Below, piece by piece: positions 33,308-42,245 of a stretch of 64,000 bases of DNA. The position numbers were made by a program, and so were the translations under genes. Each line of letters opens with the position of its first letter. Position 1 is the first letter of the stretch. The notes below the pieces were generated by a model. The model saw only the letters and a list, made by a program, of their open reading frames with translations. It was not told the origin of the DNA and searched no databases. The DNA comes from Firmicutes bacterium CAG:345 (lineage in GTDB: Bacteria; Bacillota_I; Bacilli_A; RFN20; CAG-288), in the NCBI GenBank assembly GCA_000433315.1, contig FR893384.1, positions 1-64,000 on the forward strand, read 5' to 3'.

Positions 33308-33823
33308 TTAGAAATTATATTTTATCAAGCTTTCGTAAGGAATGGTTTTTTCTTCGTTGTTTACAATATCAGTAAGTTCAATTACTGCTAATGCACCAAC
33401 AGGAATAGCGCCTATATCGCGGCACATTTTTGCAAGAGCTTCAATTGTTCCACCGGTGGCTATTAAATCATCGACAATGAGAACGCGCATACCTTTTTTT
33501 ATAGCATCATAAGGAATGCATAAAACTTCTTGACCATATTCGATATCAAATTTTATCTGCAAGACTTTTCCAGGAAGCTTCCCTTCCTTTCTGGCCATGA
33601 CAAAACCTTTGTTTAATTCATAAGCAACTGGTGTACCGAAAAGAAAACCACGAGATTCTGGGCCAATTATAACATCAGGTTCATATTTTTTAGCAGCTTT
33701 GGCCAATTCTTTAACAGTATATTTAAAAGCATCCTTATCAGCTAAAAGTGGACTGACATCTTTAAAAGAAATTCCTTCTTTTGGGAAACCTTCAACAACA
33801 GCAATATAATCTTTTAAATTCAT
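33308..33823 (-). CDS. apt: Adenine phosphoribosyltransferase
   Basis: Apt salvages adenine with PRPP to AMP. The 171-residue protein has the family start LKDYIAVVEGFPKEGISFKDVSPLL, the substrate loop PESRGFLFG near residue 56, GFVMARKEGKLPGKV near 73 and the PRPP-binding motif VLIVDDLIATGGT near 110-122. AGAGG precedes the ATG. First gene of the apt-rel-hisS-aspS series; apt next to rel is the Bacillus order. Confidence 0.96.
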   Translation of the reverse strand: MNLKDYIAVVEGFPKEGISFKDVSPLLADKDAFKYTVKELAKAAKKYEPDVIIGPESRGFLFGTPVAYELNKGFVMARKEGKLPGKVLQIKFDIEYGQEVLCIPYDAIKKGMRVLIVDDLIATGGTIEALAKMCRDIGAIPVGALAVIELTDIVNNEEKTIPYESLIKYNF

Positions 33824-33991
33824 GTTATACCTCTATTTCTACACGCAACAAAAACGCCTTATTATTTTAGCATATATTAAAAATAAATTCACTCACTTAT
33901 AAATAAATAAACATTATCACTTTTTTCTTCGAATAAAAAAAGGTTATTTAAAAAACAACTGAATATGTATTACAATTAAATAAGGTGGAAT

Positions 33992-35764
33992 ATGAAGTAC
34001 TATAGCTATAAAAATTTAAAACCAACTGGTTGGTTAGAAAAACAATTAGAAGCACAATATCAAGGCTTATCAGGATATTTATATAAAATGTGGCCTGATA
34101 TTTATGATTCCAAATGGATTGGTGGAACTAAAGAAGGTTGGGAAAGACTACCTTATTATCTTGATGGATTCATTCCTCTTGTCTATATCTTAGATAAAAA
34201 TCGGGAAAAGAAAATCATCAAAAGTTATATTGATACAATTTTAAAAAATCAAAAATCTGATGGATGGATTTGTCCTACTGGAGAAGATGAAAGAAAAGAT
34301 TATGATTTATGGGCATTATTTTTGGTTTTAAAAGTTTTAGTTGTTTATTATGAATATACTGAAGATTCAAGAATTGAAAATGCTGTTTATAAAGCTTTAA
34401 ATAATTTATATACTCTTTTAAATCAGAAAACTCTTAGTAATTGGGCTAGCAGCCGTTGGTTTGAATGCCTTATTTCAATAGCTTGGCTTTATGAAAGAAA
34501 GCCAGAACCATGGTTAATAGAACTCGCTTTTAAATTAAAAGCCCAGGGTTTAGATTATTTAACCTGTTCTAATCTTTGGAAAGAATCAAAAAAAGTATGG
34601 TCATATGAAACTCATGTAGTCAATATTTCTATGGCTTTAAAAGCTGAAGCTTTATTTTCGAAACTAACTAAATCTAAACAAAAAGGTGATGCAAAAAAAT
34701 TATTAAAAGTTTTAGATAAATATAATTCAACTGCCTATGGTCATTTTACTGGTGACGAATGCTTAGGTGGTAACTCTCCAACTAGAGGATCGGAATTATG
34801 TGGAATTGCTGAAGCTATGTATAGTTATGAACTTTTATTTTTGATAACCGGTGATACCTTTTACCTAAATAGATTAGATAAGCTTGCTTTTAATGGTTTA
34901 CCAGCTACCATCTCTTCTTCTATGTGGACTCATCAATATGATCAAATGGTCAATCAAATCGCTTGTACTAAATTTTCAGAAAATCCTTTTGGTACAAATT
35001 CCAATGAGTCTAATATTTTTGGATTAGAACCTAATTTTGGTTGCTGTACGGCTAATTTTCATCAAGCTTGGCCTAAATATGCAAGAAGTGTTGCTACTTT
35101 TGATGATAATAATATCTATATTTGTTCTCCTGTTCCTTTTTCTATTAAAACAAATGATTTGGAATTAGATGTCATTTCTGAATATCCTTTCCGTCAAAAG
35201 GTTATTATAAAAGGAAAAACTTTAACTCCAAGAACTTTAAAAATTCGCATTCCAAAAAATTATAAATTGATTTCTGATTTAAAAGAAAAAAATCACTTTT
35301 TATCAATTGATATCGATTTTGATTTCTCTGTTGAATTTCAACTTGTTCCTTTAATTAAACTTGAGAAGAGACCTTCTAATCTCTATTGTTTAAATTATGG
35401 ATTACTCTTATTTTCTTTACCGATAAATTTTAAAGAGAATATGCTCGAATATACTAAAGATGGAATAGAAAGAAAATATCCTTATTGCGATTATGAGATA
35501 CTTCCAACTTCATCATGGAATTTCTCCTTTATCAAAAAATCTGATTTTGATGTCGTTGAATGTGATTATGATTTACCATTCGATCGAAAAAATCCACCAT
35601 TAAAGATTAAAACTAAACTTGCACAAATATCTTGGATTGAATCTTCACCATTTATTCCAAGCGATTCTCCTTCTTCAACACGAATTGACGAAGACGAAGA
35701 TGTTGAACTACAACCCTATGGTTCTACAACTCTTAGAATGACTGAATTACCTCTAATTAAATAA
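33992..35764 (+). CDS. GH127-type glycoside hydrolase (DUF1680)
   Basis: The 590-residue protein matches the GH127/DUF1680 family, whose characterised members are beta-L-arabinofuranosidases. It has the N-terminal TGWLEKQLEAQYQGLSGYL segment, GGTKEGWERLPYYLDGFIPL near residue 42, and the zinc-thiolate centre: Glu-x-Cys in GSELCGIAE near 268 and the Cys-Cys pair in FGCCTANFHQAWPK near 350. The second Cys-region residue is the proposed nucleophile in characterised enzymes. No signal peptide is present, so it acts in the cytoplasm on imported oligosaccharide. AGGTGG precedes the ATG. No sugar transporter is adjacent, which is unusual for such a gene. Confidence 0.85.
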   Translation: MKYYSYKNLKPTGWLEKQLEAQYQGLSGYLYKMWPDIYDSKWIGGTKEGWERLPYYLDGFIPLVYILDKNREKKIIKSYIDTILKNQKSDGWICPTGEDERKDYDLWALFLVLKVLVVYYEYTEDSRIENAVYKALNNLYTLLNQKTLSNWASSRWFECLISIAWLYERKPEPWLIELAFKLKAQGLDYLTCSNLWKESKKVWSYETHVVNISMALKAEALFSKLTKSKQKGDAKKLLKVLDKYNSTAYGHFTGDECLGGNSPTRGSELCGIAEAMYSYELLFLITGDTFYLNRLDKLAFNGLPATISSSMWTHQYDQMVNQIACTKFSENPFGTNSNESNIFGLEPNFGCCTANFHQAWPKYARSVATFDDNNIYICSPVPFSIKTNDLELDVISEYPFRQKVIIKGKTLTPRTLKIRIPKNYKLISDLKEKNHFLSIDIDFDFSVEFQLVPLIKLEKRPSNLYCLNYGLLLFSLPINFKENMLEYTKDGIERKYPYCDYEILPTSSWNFSFIKKSDFDVVECDYDLPFDRKNPPLKIKTKLAQISWIESSPFIPSDSPSSTRIDEDEDVELQPYGSTTLRMTELPLIK

Positions 35765-35812
35765 TAGGCACAAATCTATATATAGGTACATATGATAAAT
35801 GGGTGATAAATC

Positions 35813-36208
35813 ATGTATCCTTATAATTTTAATCCTAATGGGTTCCCTATTTTTACTCCACCAAAAATAAAAACATCAACGAGGCTTTTGACAAAACAAA
35901 ATCTCGGTGCTGCTAAAAAGTTTTCCTTGTCTTCTCTTATTGACACTTCAAATAAAGCAATCAATGCTTTTAATTCTTTTGTTCCACTTTATCATGAAGT
36001 TAAACCGATGATTGAAAATGGAAAAAATGTTGTCGATGGTGTAAAAAAGTTTTTAAATAAAAAGAAACCAGAAGTTAAAACTGTCAAAAAAGAAAAAGAA
36101 GTTGTCGATGCAGAAATTGTTTCCGATGAAAATTATAAAACTGAAACAAAAGAACAAACTGCAACTTTTGAAAACCAAACAAAGCCTAATTCTCCTTTTT
36201 TTAATTAA
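35813..36208 (+). CDS. YqfQ/VrrA-like protein
   Basis: The 131-residue protein starts with a Pro/Phe-rich segment (MYPYNFNPNGFPIFTPPK) and has a central helical part (SLSSLIDTSNKAINAFNSFVPLYHEVKPMIENGKNVVDGVKKFL) that resembles the YqfQ/VrrA family, then a Lys/Glu-rich disordered tail. B. subtilis yqfQ lies directly beside ispH, as here, and YqfQ-like proteins have been linked to the spore coat. The family call rests on a moderate pattern match plus synteny. Shine-Dalgarno GGGTGAT precedes the ATG. Confidence 0.55.
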   Translation: MYPYNFNPNGFPIFTPPKIKTSTRLLTKQNLGAAKKFSLSSLIDTSNKAINAFNSFVPLYHEVKPMIENGKNVVDGVKKFLNKKKPEVKTVKKEKEVVDAEIVSDENYKTETKEQTATFENQTKPNSPFFN

Positions 36209-36213
36209 TTTTT

Positions 36214-36222
36214 TGCTATACT
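36214..36222 (+). promoter_or_regulatory. Extended -10 directly before ispH
   Basis: TGC-TATACT, six bases, then the ispH ATG; no Shine-Dalgarno. It lies five bases after the yqfQ-like stop codon. Confidence 0.6.
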
Positions 36223-36228
36223 AAAAGC

Positions 36229-37059
36229 ATGAAAACTTTTCTTCTTAATCCCTATGGCTTTTGTCCCGGCGTCGAAAAAGCTATAAAAATAGCCTGTGAA
36301 CAAGTTAAAGTAGCTAAAAATAATCAAAAAAATATCTATTTTGAACATCAATTAGTCCATAATGAAGCTGTTGATGAACTTTTGTCTAAATATGGCAATT
36401 ATAAAATTTATAATGATGAAACTTTAAAAAGTGATGACATCTTTTTAATTTCTGCCCACGGACATAATTATTTTTTGGATGATAAATTAGGAAATCCGCA
36501 AATTGAATCAGCATTTTGTTCTTTACTTCAAAATAGATTTATAGTGATAAAAAAAGCTGTTGAAAAAAGGAAAAAAATATATTACTTAGGTGAAATAAAT
36601 CATCCAGAATCTATTTCTACAATTTCATATATAGAGAAAAAACTTTCTTATAAAGTTCAAATTTTAAAAGATAAAGATGATTTTTTTAGTATTGCAAGAA
36701 ACAATTTTCTTACCCCAACACTGTTAATAGTTCAATCAACTTATAAAGAACAAATAGAATTTAATGACAAAAATCTTCAAATTATTGGTGCCTGTCCTTT
36801 TGTTTATAAAAGACTTGAATTGATTAAAACAATGAAAGATTTCAATACATATATAGTTGTTGGAAGTAAGGCTTCTTCTAATACAAAATCCTTATATAAT
36901 TTAATTAAGCATCTTTATCCTGATAGTCGTTACTATCTTATCAATTCCAAAGAAGAAATTTCTATAAAAGAATTAAAAGAGCCAATTTTGATTTGTTCTG
37001 GCACTTCTGCACTCAAAGATACCATAGACGATATATATAATTTTATAAAAGATTTATAA
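36229..37059 (+). CDS. ispH: 4-hydroxy-3-methylbut-2-enyl diphosphate reductase
   Basis: IspH (LytB) reduces HMBPP to IPP and DMAPP with a [4Fe-4S] cluster. The 276-residue protein has NPYGFCPGVEKAI (first cluster Cys near residue 12), HQLVHNEAV near 42, SAHGHN near 83, a central Cys in ESAFCSLLQNR, and a third in GACPFVYKR. The end CSGTSALKDTI replaces the usual TAGASTP. The region around the second Cys diverges from the standard DATCP, so the protein is an outlying member of the family. It is probably leaderless. A terminator for convergent rpoD lies just downstream. Confidence 0.85.
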   Translation: MKTFLLNPYGFCPGVEKAIKIACEQVKVAKNNQKNIYFEHQLVHNEAVDELLSKYGNYKIYNDETLKSDDIFLISAHGHNYFLDDKLGNPQIESAFCSLLQNRFIVIKKAVEKRKKIYYLGEINHPESISTISYIEKKLSYKVQILKDKDDFFSIARNNFLTPTLLIVQSTYKEQIEFNDKNLQIIGACPFVYKRLELIKTMKDFNTYIVVGSKASSNTKSLYNLIKHLYPDSRYYLINSKEEISIKELKEPILICSGTSALKDTIDDIYNFIKDL

Positions 37060-37071
37060 TTTTTCTGCTAT

Positions 37072-37103
37072 AAAAAAACAAATCTGTTTTTCCAGATTTG
37101 TTT
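37072..37103 (-). terminator. Terminator of the rpoD operon
   Basis: AAACAAATCTG (37076-37086), six-base loop, CAGATTTGTTT (37093-37103), with T run on the minus strand (37072-37078). The 3' arm overlaps the rpoD stop codon; it may also serve ispH weakly. Confidence 0.8.
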
Positions 37104-38304
37104 AATCGTTTCTAAAATCTTTTAAATATTTGGCCCTTGAAGGATGACGCATTTTTTTGATAGCCTTTGCTTCAATTTGACGAATTCTTTCACGGGTGAT
37201 ATTAAATTCTTTACCAACTTCTTCGAGAGTATGGCTTCTGCCATCATCAAGACCATATCTTAAGCGGATTACACGTTCCTCTCTTGGAGTTAATGTTGCT
37301 AATACTTCATTAATTCTTTCTTTTAATAATACTCTATTCGCGTATTCTTCTGGAGATAAATTATCTTTATCTTCAATGAAATCACCGATGTGAGAATCCT
37401 CTTCTTCACCGACAGGTTTTTCAAGAGATAATGGATCTAAATGAATCTGTTGCATCTCGCGAATTTTATCTGCGGTCATTCCATCTCCCATCTCTTCAGC
37501 AATTTCTTCAGGGGTTGGATCACGATTGAGCTTTTGAATCAATAATCTTTTAGCTTTATTCATGCGATTGATACTTTCAACCATATGGACAGGAATACGG
37601 ATAGTTCTAGCTTGATCAGCCAAAGCACGAGTTATAGCTTGACGAATCCACCAAGTTGAATAGGTAGAAAATTTATAACCTCTTGTATAATCGAATTTTT
37701 CGACTGCTTTCATCAAACCTAAATTTCCTTCTTGAATCAAGTCGAGAAGAGGCATGCCTCTATTTGTGAAATGCTTAGCGATTGATACAACCAATTTCAG
37801 GTTTCTAACAATAAGTTCTTCACGAGCTTTTTCATCACCATCAAGAATTCTTTTAGCTAATTCTGCTTCATCTTCTTTGGATTTAATAACATCATAAAAT
37901 CCAAAATCATGCATATATTGCTTAACTGAATCACTTGTTTTAACATCAGTAGCTAAATTATAGTCAATTTCATCTTCATCGAAATCAGAATCTATATCAC
38001 CTTCTTTTAAATCTTCATAACTATCTTCATCGAGAATATCTTCGCTTTCAAGTATTTCTGCTTCTTTATATTCATCGATAAGGATATTATTATCAGCAAA
38101 AAAACTATATAATTCATCGATTTCATTTTCGTCAAGCTTTAAGTGAGAACAATCTTTTTCAACATCGGCTAATTTAATTTTGCCCTCTTTTTTTCCAATT
38201 TCAAAATATTTATGCTTAATGCTCTCAAGAGATCTAATCTCCATATTATCTTTGCTTAATTCATCAGCAGTTATAACTTCTTTTTTGTTTTTATTGGTGC
38301 TCAT
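37102..38304 (-). CDS. rpoD: Primary sigma factor, copy 1 (SigA/RpoD)
   Basis: The 400-residue protein is a complete group 1-type sigma factor. It has a region 1.1-like N-terminus (residues about 20-75), acidic linker, region 1.2 with TSDSVKQYMHDFG near 128, region 2 with DLIQEGNLGLMKAVEKFDYTRGYKFSTYSTWWIRQAITRALADQ (core and -10 contacts), region 3 and region 4 ending EVGKEFNITRERIRQIEAKAIKKMRHPSR (-35 contacts). A close paralogue lies 660 bases upstream in the same operon, with trmK between. Both keep every recognisable promoter-contact segment. GAAGG precedes the ATG. Which copy is the main housekeeping factor cannot be told. Confidence 0.94.
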   Translation of the reverse strand: MSTNKNKKEVITADELSKDNMEIRSLESIKHKYFEIGKKEGKIKLADVEKDCSHLKLDENEIDELYSFFADNNILIDEYKEAEILESEDILDEDSYEDLKEGDIDSDFDEDEIDYNLATDVKTSDSVKQYMHDFGFYDVIKSKEDEAELAKRILDGDEKAREELIVRNLKLVVSIAKHFTNRGMPLLDLIQEGNLGLMKAVEKFDYTRGYKFSTYSTWWIRQAITRALADQARTIRIPVHMVESINRMNKAKRLLIQKLNRDPTPEEIAEEMGDGMTADKIREMQQIHLDPLSLEKPVGEEEDSHIGDFIEDKDNLSPEEYANRVLLKERINEVLATLTPREERVIRLRYGLDDGRSHTLEEVGKEFNITRERIRQIEAKAIKKMRHPSRAKYLKDFRND

Positions 38305-38327
38305 ATTGCCTTCTTTCTAATTTCAGG

Positions 38328-38963
38328 TTATTTATAATACCTTTCAATAATCTTTAAAATGTCTTTTGCTTCCACATTTTTTGAAAGAACATTTTTTAAT
38401 ACTTCATATTTATGTTCTAACATTTGACGCAAGCAAGAATCGGCATTATTTAATCCATAACGTCCATATAGCAATTCTTCTTCGGTATATTGTTTTTCTT
38501 CACCTGGAATAGCTATTATAATCGGATAGTATTTTTTCTTTTCTTCTATGTATATCTCTTTGATAATTTTATAATTCAATTTTGCCAAAGAGACTCTAAC
38601 ATCTTTATAATTTGATTGTGGTTCAACAATCAATTTCGGTTTGAATTTATTTATATAATCTGTATCAGTAATAATTTTTGTTATAAGCAGTCCGCCCATT
38701 CCACAAATTGTAATTACATCAGCCTCAGGTATATTTTTTAATCCATCCGAATAGTATATTTCGATATCTTTTTGAGAATTATATATTTCTTTTTTTAAAT
38801 TTTCAAAAGGCATAGTTTGCGCTTCTGAAGCGCAGATTACTTGTTCAGGAAACTTTTCTTTTAAATATATAGGCAATTGTCCATGATCAGAGCCGATATC
38901 TACTAATTTTTTAAATTCACCGATATTATCTGCGACAGTTTGAAGTCTAATAGATAGTTTCAT
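38328..38963 (-). CDS. trmK: tRNA (adenine22-N1)-methyltransferase TrmK
   Basis: TrmK methylates A22 of bacterial tRNAs using SAM. The 211-residue protein has the SAM-binding fold start LVDIGSDHGQLPIYL near residue 21, ASEAQTMPFENLKKEI near 45, ITICGMGGLLITKII near 85 and VEPQSN near 112, as in the COG2384/TrmK family. Its start overlaps the stop of the upstream rpoD copy (GTGATG at 38966-38961; the ATG at 38963 is used). Its position after rpoD is the Bacillus order; here a second rpoD follows it. Confidence 0.93.
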   Translation of the reverse strand: MKLSIRLQTVADNIGEFKKLVDIGSDHGQLPIYLKEKFPEQVICASEAQTMPFENLKKEIYNSQKDIEIYYSDGLKNIPEADVITICGMGGLLITKIITDTDYINKFKPKLIVEPQSNYKDVRVSLAKLNYKIIKEIYIEEKKKYYPIIIAIPGEEKQYTEEELLYGRYGLNNADSCLRQMLEHKYEVLKNVLSKNVEAKDILKIIERYYK

Positions 38964-38965
38964 CA

Positions 38966-40162
38966 CTAATCGCGGAAGTCCTTCAATAATTTAGCTCTAG
39001 AAGGATGACGCATTTTTTTAATGGCTTTAGCCTCGATTTGACGTATTCTTTCTCTGGTGACATTAAACTCTTTGCCAACTTCTTCAAGAGTATGGCTCCT
39101 GCCATCATCAAGACCATATCTTAAGCGTATTACTTTTTCTTCACGCGGTGTTAATTCCGATAATACTTCGTTAATTCTTTCTTTTAAAAGCATTTTAGAA
39201 GCATAATCTTCCGGCGAAAGATTATCTTTGTCTTCGATGAAATCACCAACACGTGAGTCTTCTTCTTCACCTACAGGCTTTTCTAAAGAAAGCGGATCCA
39301 AAGACATTTGTTGCATTTCACAAACTTTTTTAGCATCCATGTCGCTTCCCATTTCTTTAGCTATTTCTTCCGGAGTTGGGTCACGATTTAATTTTTGAAT
39401 TAAAGTGCGCTGAGCCTTAAGCATACGATTAATGTTTTCGACCATGTGAACAGGTATACGAATTGTACGTGATTGATCGGCTAGAGCTCGAGTTATTGCT
39501 TGACGAATCCACCATGTTGCATAAGTAGAAAATTTATATCCTCTAGTATAATCGAATTTTTCAACGGCTTTCATCAAACCGATATTTCCTTCTTGTATTA
39601 AGTCCAATAATGGTAATCCGTGATTAACAAATTTTTTAGCGATAGAAACAACTAGTTTTAAATTATAGCAAGTTAGCTCATCGCGAGCTGTTTCATCACC
39701 AGCTAAAATCCTTTTTGCAAGTTCACCTTCATCTTCCTTGCTATTTAAAACTTTATACGCTCCAATATCATGAAGATATTGTTTAACTGGATCTGAAGTT
39801 TTAATATTTGGATCAAAGTAATTCTCTATTAAATCTTCATCAAAATCATCTTCTTCATCGCTTTCTGAGCAATTATCCAACATTGAATTTTCTAAAATTT
39901 CTGATTCATCAGAAAGACCAGATTCTTTATATTCATCGATAGCTATGTTGTTATCAGCAAAAAAGCGATATAATTCATCAAATTCACTTTCGGATAAATC
40001 CAATGTTGAACACGCTTTTTCAATGTCTGCTAAAGAAACTTTTCCTTCTTTTTTTCCAATTTCATAAAACCGGTGTTTAATATCTTCTAGATTAGCGAGA
40101 GTTACATCACTAGATACGATATCGCCAACTGTAAGCTTGGTTTTCTTTTTTGAATCTGCCAT
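38966..40162 (-). CDS. rpoD: Primary sigma factor, copy 2 (SigA/RpoD)
   Basis: The 398-residue paralogue of the protein at 37102-38304 has the same architecture. It carries a region 1.1-like segment with EIGKKEGKVSLADIEKACS, acidic linker with SESDEEDDFDEDL, TSDPVKQYLHDIG, DLIQEGNIGLMKAVEKFDYTRGYKFSTYATWWIRQ and region 4 with EVGKEFNVTRERIRQIEAKAIKKMRHPSR. Conserved regions 2-4 are nearly identical between the copies; the N-terminal third and several positions in region 3 differ (for example SSDMDAKKVCEMQQMSLD). It is first of the pair downstream of dnaG, the classical dnaG-rpoD position, so it may be the ancestral copy. GAGGTA precedes the ATG. Confidence 0.94.
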   Translation of the reverse strand: MADSKKKTKLTVGDIVSSDVTLANLEDIKHRFYEIGKKEGKVSLADIEKACSTLDLSESEFDELYRFFADNNIAIDEYKESGLSDESEILENSMLDNCSESDEEDDFDEDLIENYFDPNIKTSDPVKQYLHDIGAYKVLNSKEDEGELAKRILAGDETARDELTCYNLKLVVSIAKKFVNHGLPLLDLIQEGNIGLMKAVEKFDYTRGYKFSTYATWWIRQAITRALADQSRTIRIPVHMVENINRMLKAQRTLIQKLNRDPTPEEIAKEMGSDMDAKKVCEMQQMSLDPLSLEKPVGEEEDSRVGDFIEDKDNLSPEDYASKMLLKERINEVLSELTPREEKVIRLRYGLDDGRSHTLEEVGKEFNVTRERIRQIEAKAIKKMRHPSRAKLLKDFRD

Positions 40163-40296
40163 TCCTACCTCTTTTCTTTTTATTGTCGAAAAAATTGAAC
40201 AGCCTCATTTAAAGCAGATGATCATCCGATCTGATTCTTAAAGAATACAAAAAAGCGCCTCTTGAGGTCTTATAAAATTGTAACATATTTTGTCAA
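40163..40296 (-). promoter_or_regulatory. Promoter and structured leader of the rpoD-trmK-rpoD operon
   Basis: On the minus strand TTGACA (40296-40291), 16 bp, TATAAG (40274-40269); an alternative extended -10 TGT-TACAAT lies within this interval. The roughly 100-base leader contains a CCTC/GAGG dyad followed by T's, a dyad CAGAT...ATCTG, and TTGTCGAA (40183-40190 on the plus strand), an exact Spo0A-box core 22 bases before the coding region. Confidence 0.5.
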
Positions 40297-40324
40297 ATAA
40301 TGGTAACTTTTTTTCAAAAAAGTA

Positions 40325-42244
40325 CTACTTTTTTTCTTTTTCTTGCAACAATTTAGTCAATTGATTAAATTGTGTTTTAATTTGTATATATTCATTAACA
40401 AATTTCTTCAATTGGTTAACATCTGGTTCTTGATAATCATTTTTATCAGAATAATCTTTGAAAACTTGTATAATTTCATCTATTGCTCTATCATTTTTAT
40501 AAATAGTCTTATATTTATTTTGAAATTCATCCAAAGATGTCAATTCTATGTATGTGGAATTAGGATGTTTATCATAAAATGAAAAAGCAATATTAACAAA
40601 ACGATTTACAAATTCATAATAAAATGAAGTGTCATTTAAATTTTTGACAATATAATTGCAGGCATCGCGGCTAGATCTGATATAATTAATCAAAAATGAT
40701 TCTTTTTTTTGTAAAATATTATTCTTAATAATACTTTTTCTTGTATCATATTTTGTAAGGATACTATATATGACATCCGCACAATTCAAATTTTTTGATT
40801 TATAATTGGAATATGTACTTTTATTCGTATTATTTTTAGGAGAATATTTTGGTATTTCAGGATAATACTCTTCTTCTGATGGCAAATAGTTTTCATCAGG
40901 TGGAATATAGTCAGCCTCGGTATATACGGCATTATCGTATTCTGGAACAAAGTTATCTTCTGAAATTTTTTCTTTATTTTCCTTTAAATATTCTAAAACA
41001 GCTTCTTCTTTAAGTTCTAATAAAGGAGATAAATCTTTTAAAATACTTGGCAATATCATTTGGTCAATATTCAGCAAATGTTGTTTAAATGTTTGAACAA
41101 AACTTAATTTTTGATCATAAGTATCTAAAAGATTATTATCTTTATAGAATTTAGCAAAATGAATAACTGGTTCTTCTAGATTATTCATTTTTTCAATCAA
41201 AGTATTTTCACCTAAGGTATTTAAAATTTCATCAGGATCTTTTCCATCTTTTAATACTCCGACAATCTGATGTTTAATTTTTCTTTTGGCAAGTTCACTG
41301 CTGATTTTAATCATTGCTTGTTGCCCAGGATTATCAGAGTCTAAGCTTAAGCAAATATTGACCTTTAAATTATTCAAAAGATTGATTTGATTTTCAGTCA
41401 AAGCTGTACCCATAGTTCCAACAGCTGGAAGATTGCATCTAGTTAAAGCTATAACATCCATAAATCCTTCTACAACATAGATTTTATTTAATTTTTGTGC
41501 AAGTTCTTTACTTTCGTAGTAATTATATAGCAAATTTCCCTTATGAAAAACTACAGATTCGGGAGAATTGACATATTTGCTTTCATCACTTTTTTTAATT
41601 CTTCGTCCAGAAAATCCAACAACTTTTCCATAACTATTTGTAATAGGAAAAATAATTCTTCCAAAAAAGCGATCCTTAAATTGACCACCGCCTAATAAAA
41701 CCCCACTTTTTTGTAATGTTTCTATAGAATGATTCTTCTTTTCACGCATCATTTTAATTGATAATTCAGGATCTATAGGAGCAAAACCAATACGAAATTT
41801 TTTAACAATATCTTCTGGTAAATGTCTTTCTTGAATATATCTTTTTCCATCTATTGCATTAGCTGATGTTAAATATACTTCATAGTATTTAGCCAAATCT
41901 TCTAGCGCATTATAAATTGGAGTATTTTTGCTATCGGAAGAAAAATTATCGCCAATTTTAATATCTGTTGGTACACCACAGATATCGCAGGCTTCCTTTA
42001 CAGCATTTAAATATGGTATTTTTTTATATTTGGAAACAAACGAAAAAGCATCACCTCCAGTATGACAAACAAAACAATTAAAAATTTGCTTGCTTGGTGA
42101 AATGGATAGCGAAGGATTAGAATCGTTATGAAAAGGACAAAGGGCAGCGTAGCCGTTGCCCTTTTTTGTAACATCAATATAATGACTTATAACCTTAACA
42201 ATATCGACTTTTGCCTTTAATGCTTCAAAGTCATATTTCGCCAT
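40325..42244 (-). CDS. dnaG: DNA primase
   Basis: DnaG makes RNA primers at the fork. The 639-residue protein has the CHC2 zinc finger (CPFHNDSNPSLSISPSKQIFNCFVCHTGGD, residues about 37-67), the TOPRIM polymerase core (YVVEGFMDVIAL near 255, SLDSDNPGQQA near 300), and a long C-terminal helicase-binding region that is Tyr/Asn-rich and divergent. It abuts glyS by one base upstream and is followed by rpoD: the macromolecular-synthesis operon order glyS-dnaG-rpoD. No clear terminator is seen after it. Confidence 0.95.
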   Translation of the reverse strand: MAKYDFEALKAKVDIVKVISHYIDVTKKGNGYAALCPFHNDSNPSLSISPSKQIFNCFVCHTGGDAFSFVSKYKKIPYLNAVKEACDICGVPTDIKIGDNFSSDSKNTPIYNALEDLAKYYEVYLTSANAIDGKRYIQERHLPEDIVKKFRIGFAPIDPELSIKMMREKKNHSIETLQKSGVLLGGGQFKDRFFGRIIFPITNSYGKVVGFSGRRIKKSDESKYVNSPESVVFHKGNLLYNYYESKELAQKLNKIYVVEGFMDVIALTRCNLPAVGTMGTALTENQINLLNNLKVNICLSLDSDNPGQQAMIKISSELAKRKIKHQIVGVLKDGKDPDEILNTLGENTLIEKMNNLEEPVIHFAKFYKDNNLLDTYDQKLSFVQTFKQHLLNIDQMILPSILKDLSPLLELKEEAVLEYLKENKEKISEDNFVPEYDNAVYTEADYIPPDENYLPSEEEYYPEIPKYSPKNNTNKSTYSNYKSKNLNCADVIYSILTKYDTRKSIIKNNILQKKESFLINYIRSSRDACNYIVKNLNDTSFYYEFVNRFVNIAFSFYDKHPNSTYIELTSLDEFQNKYKTIYKNDRAIDEIIQVFKDYSDKNDYQEPDVNQLKKFVNEYIQIKTQFNQLTKLLQEKEKK

Positions 42245-42245
42245 T

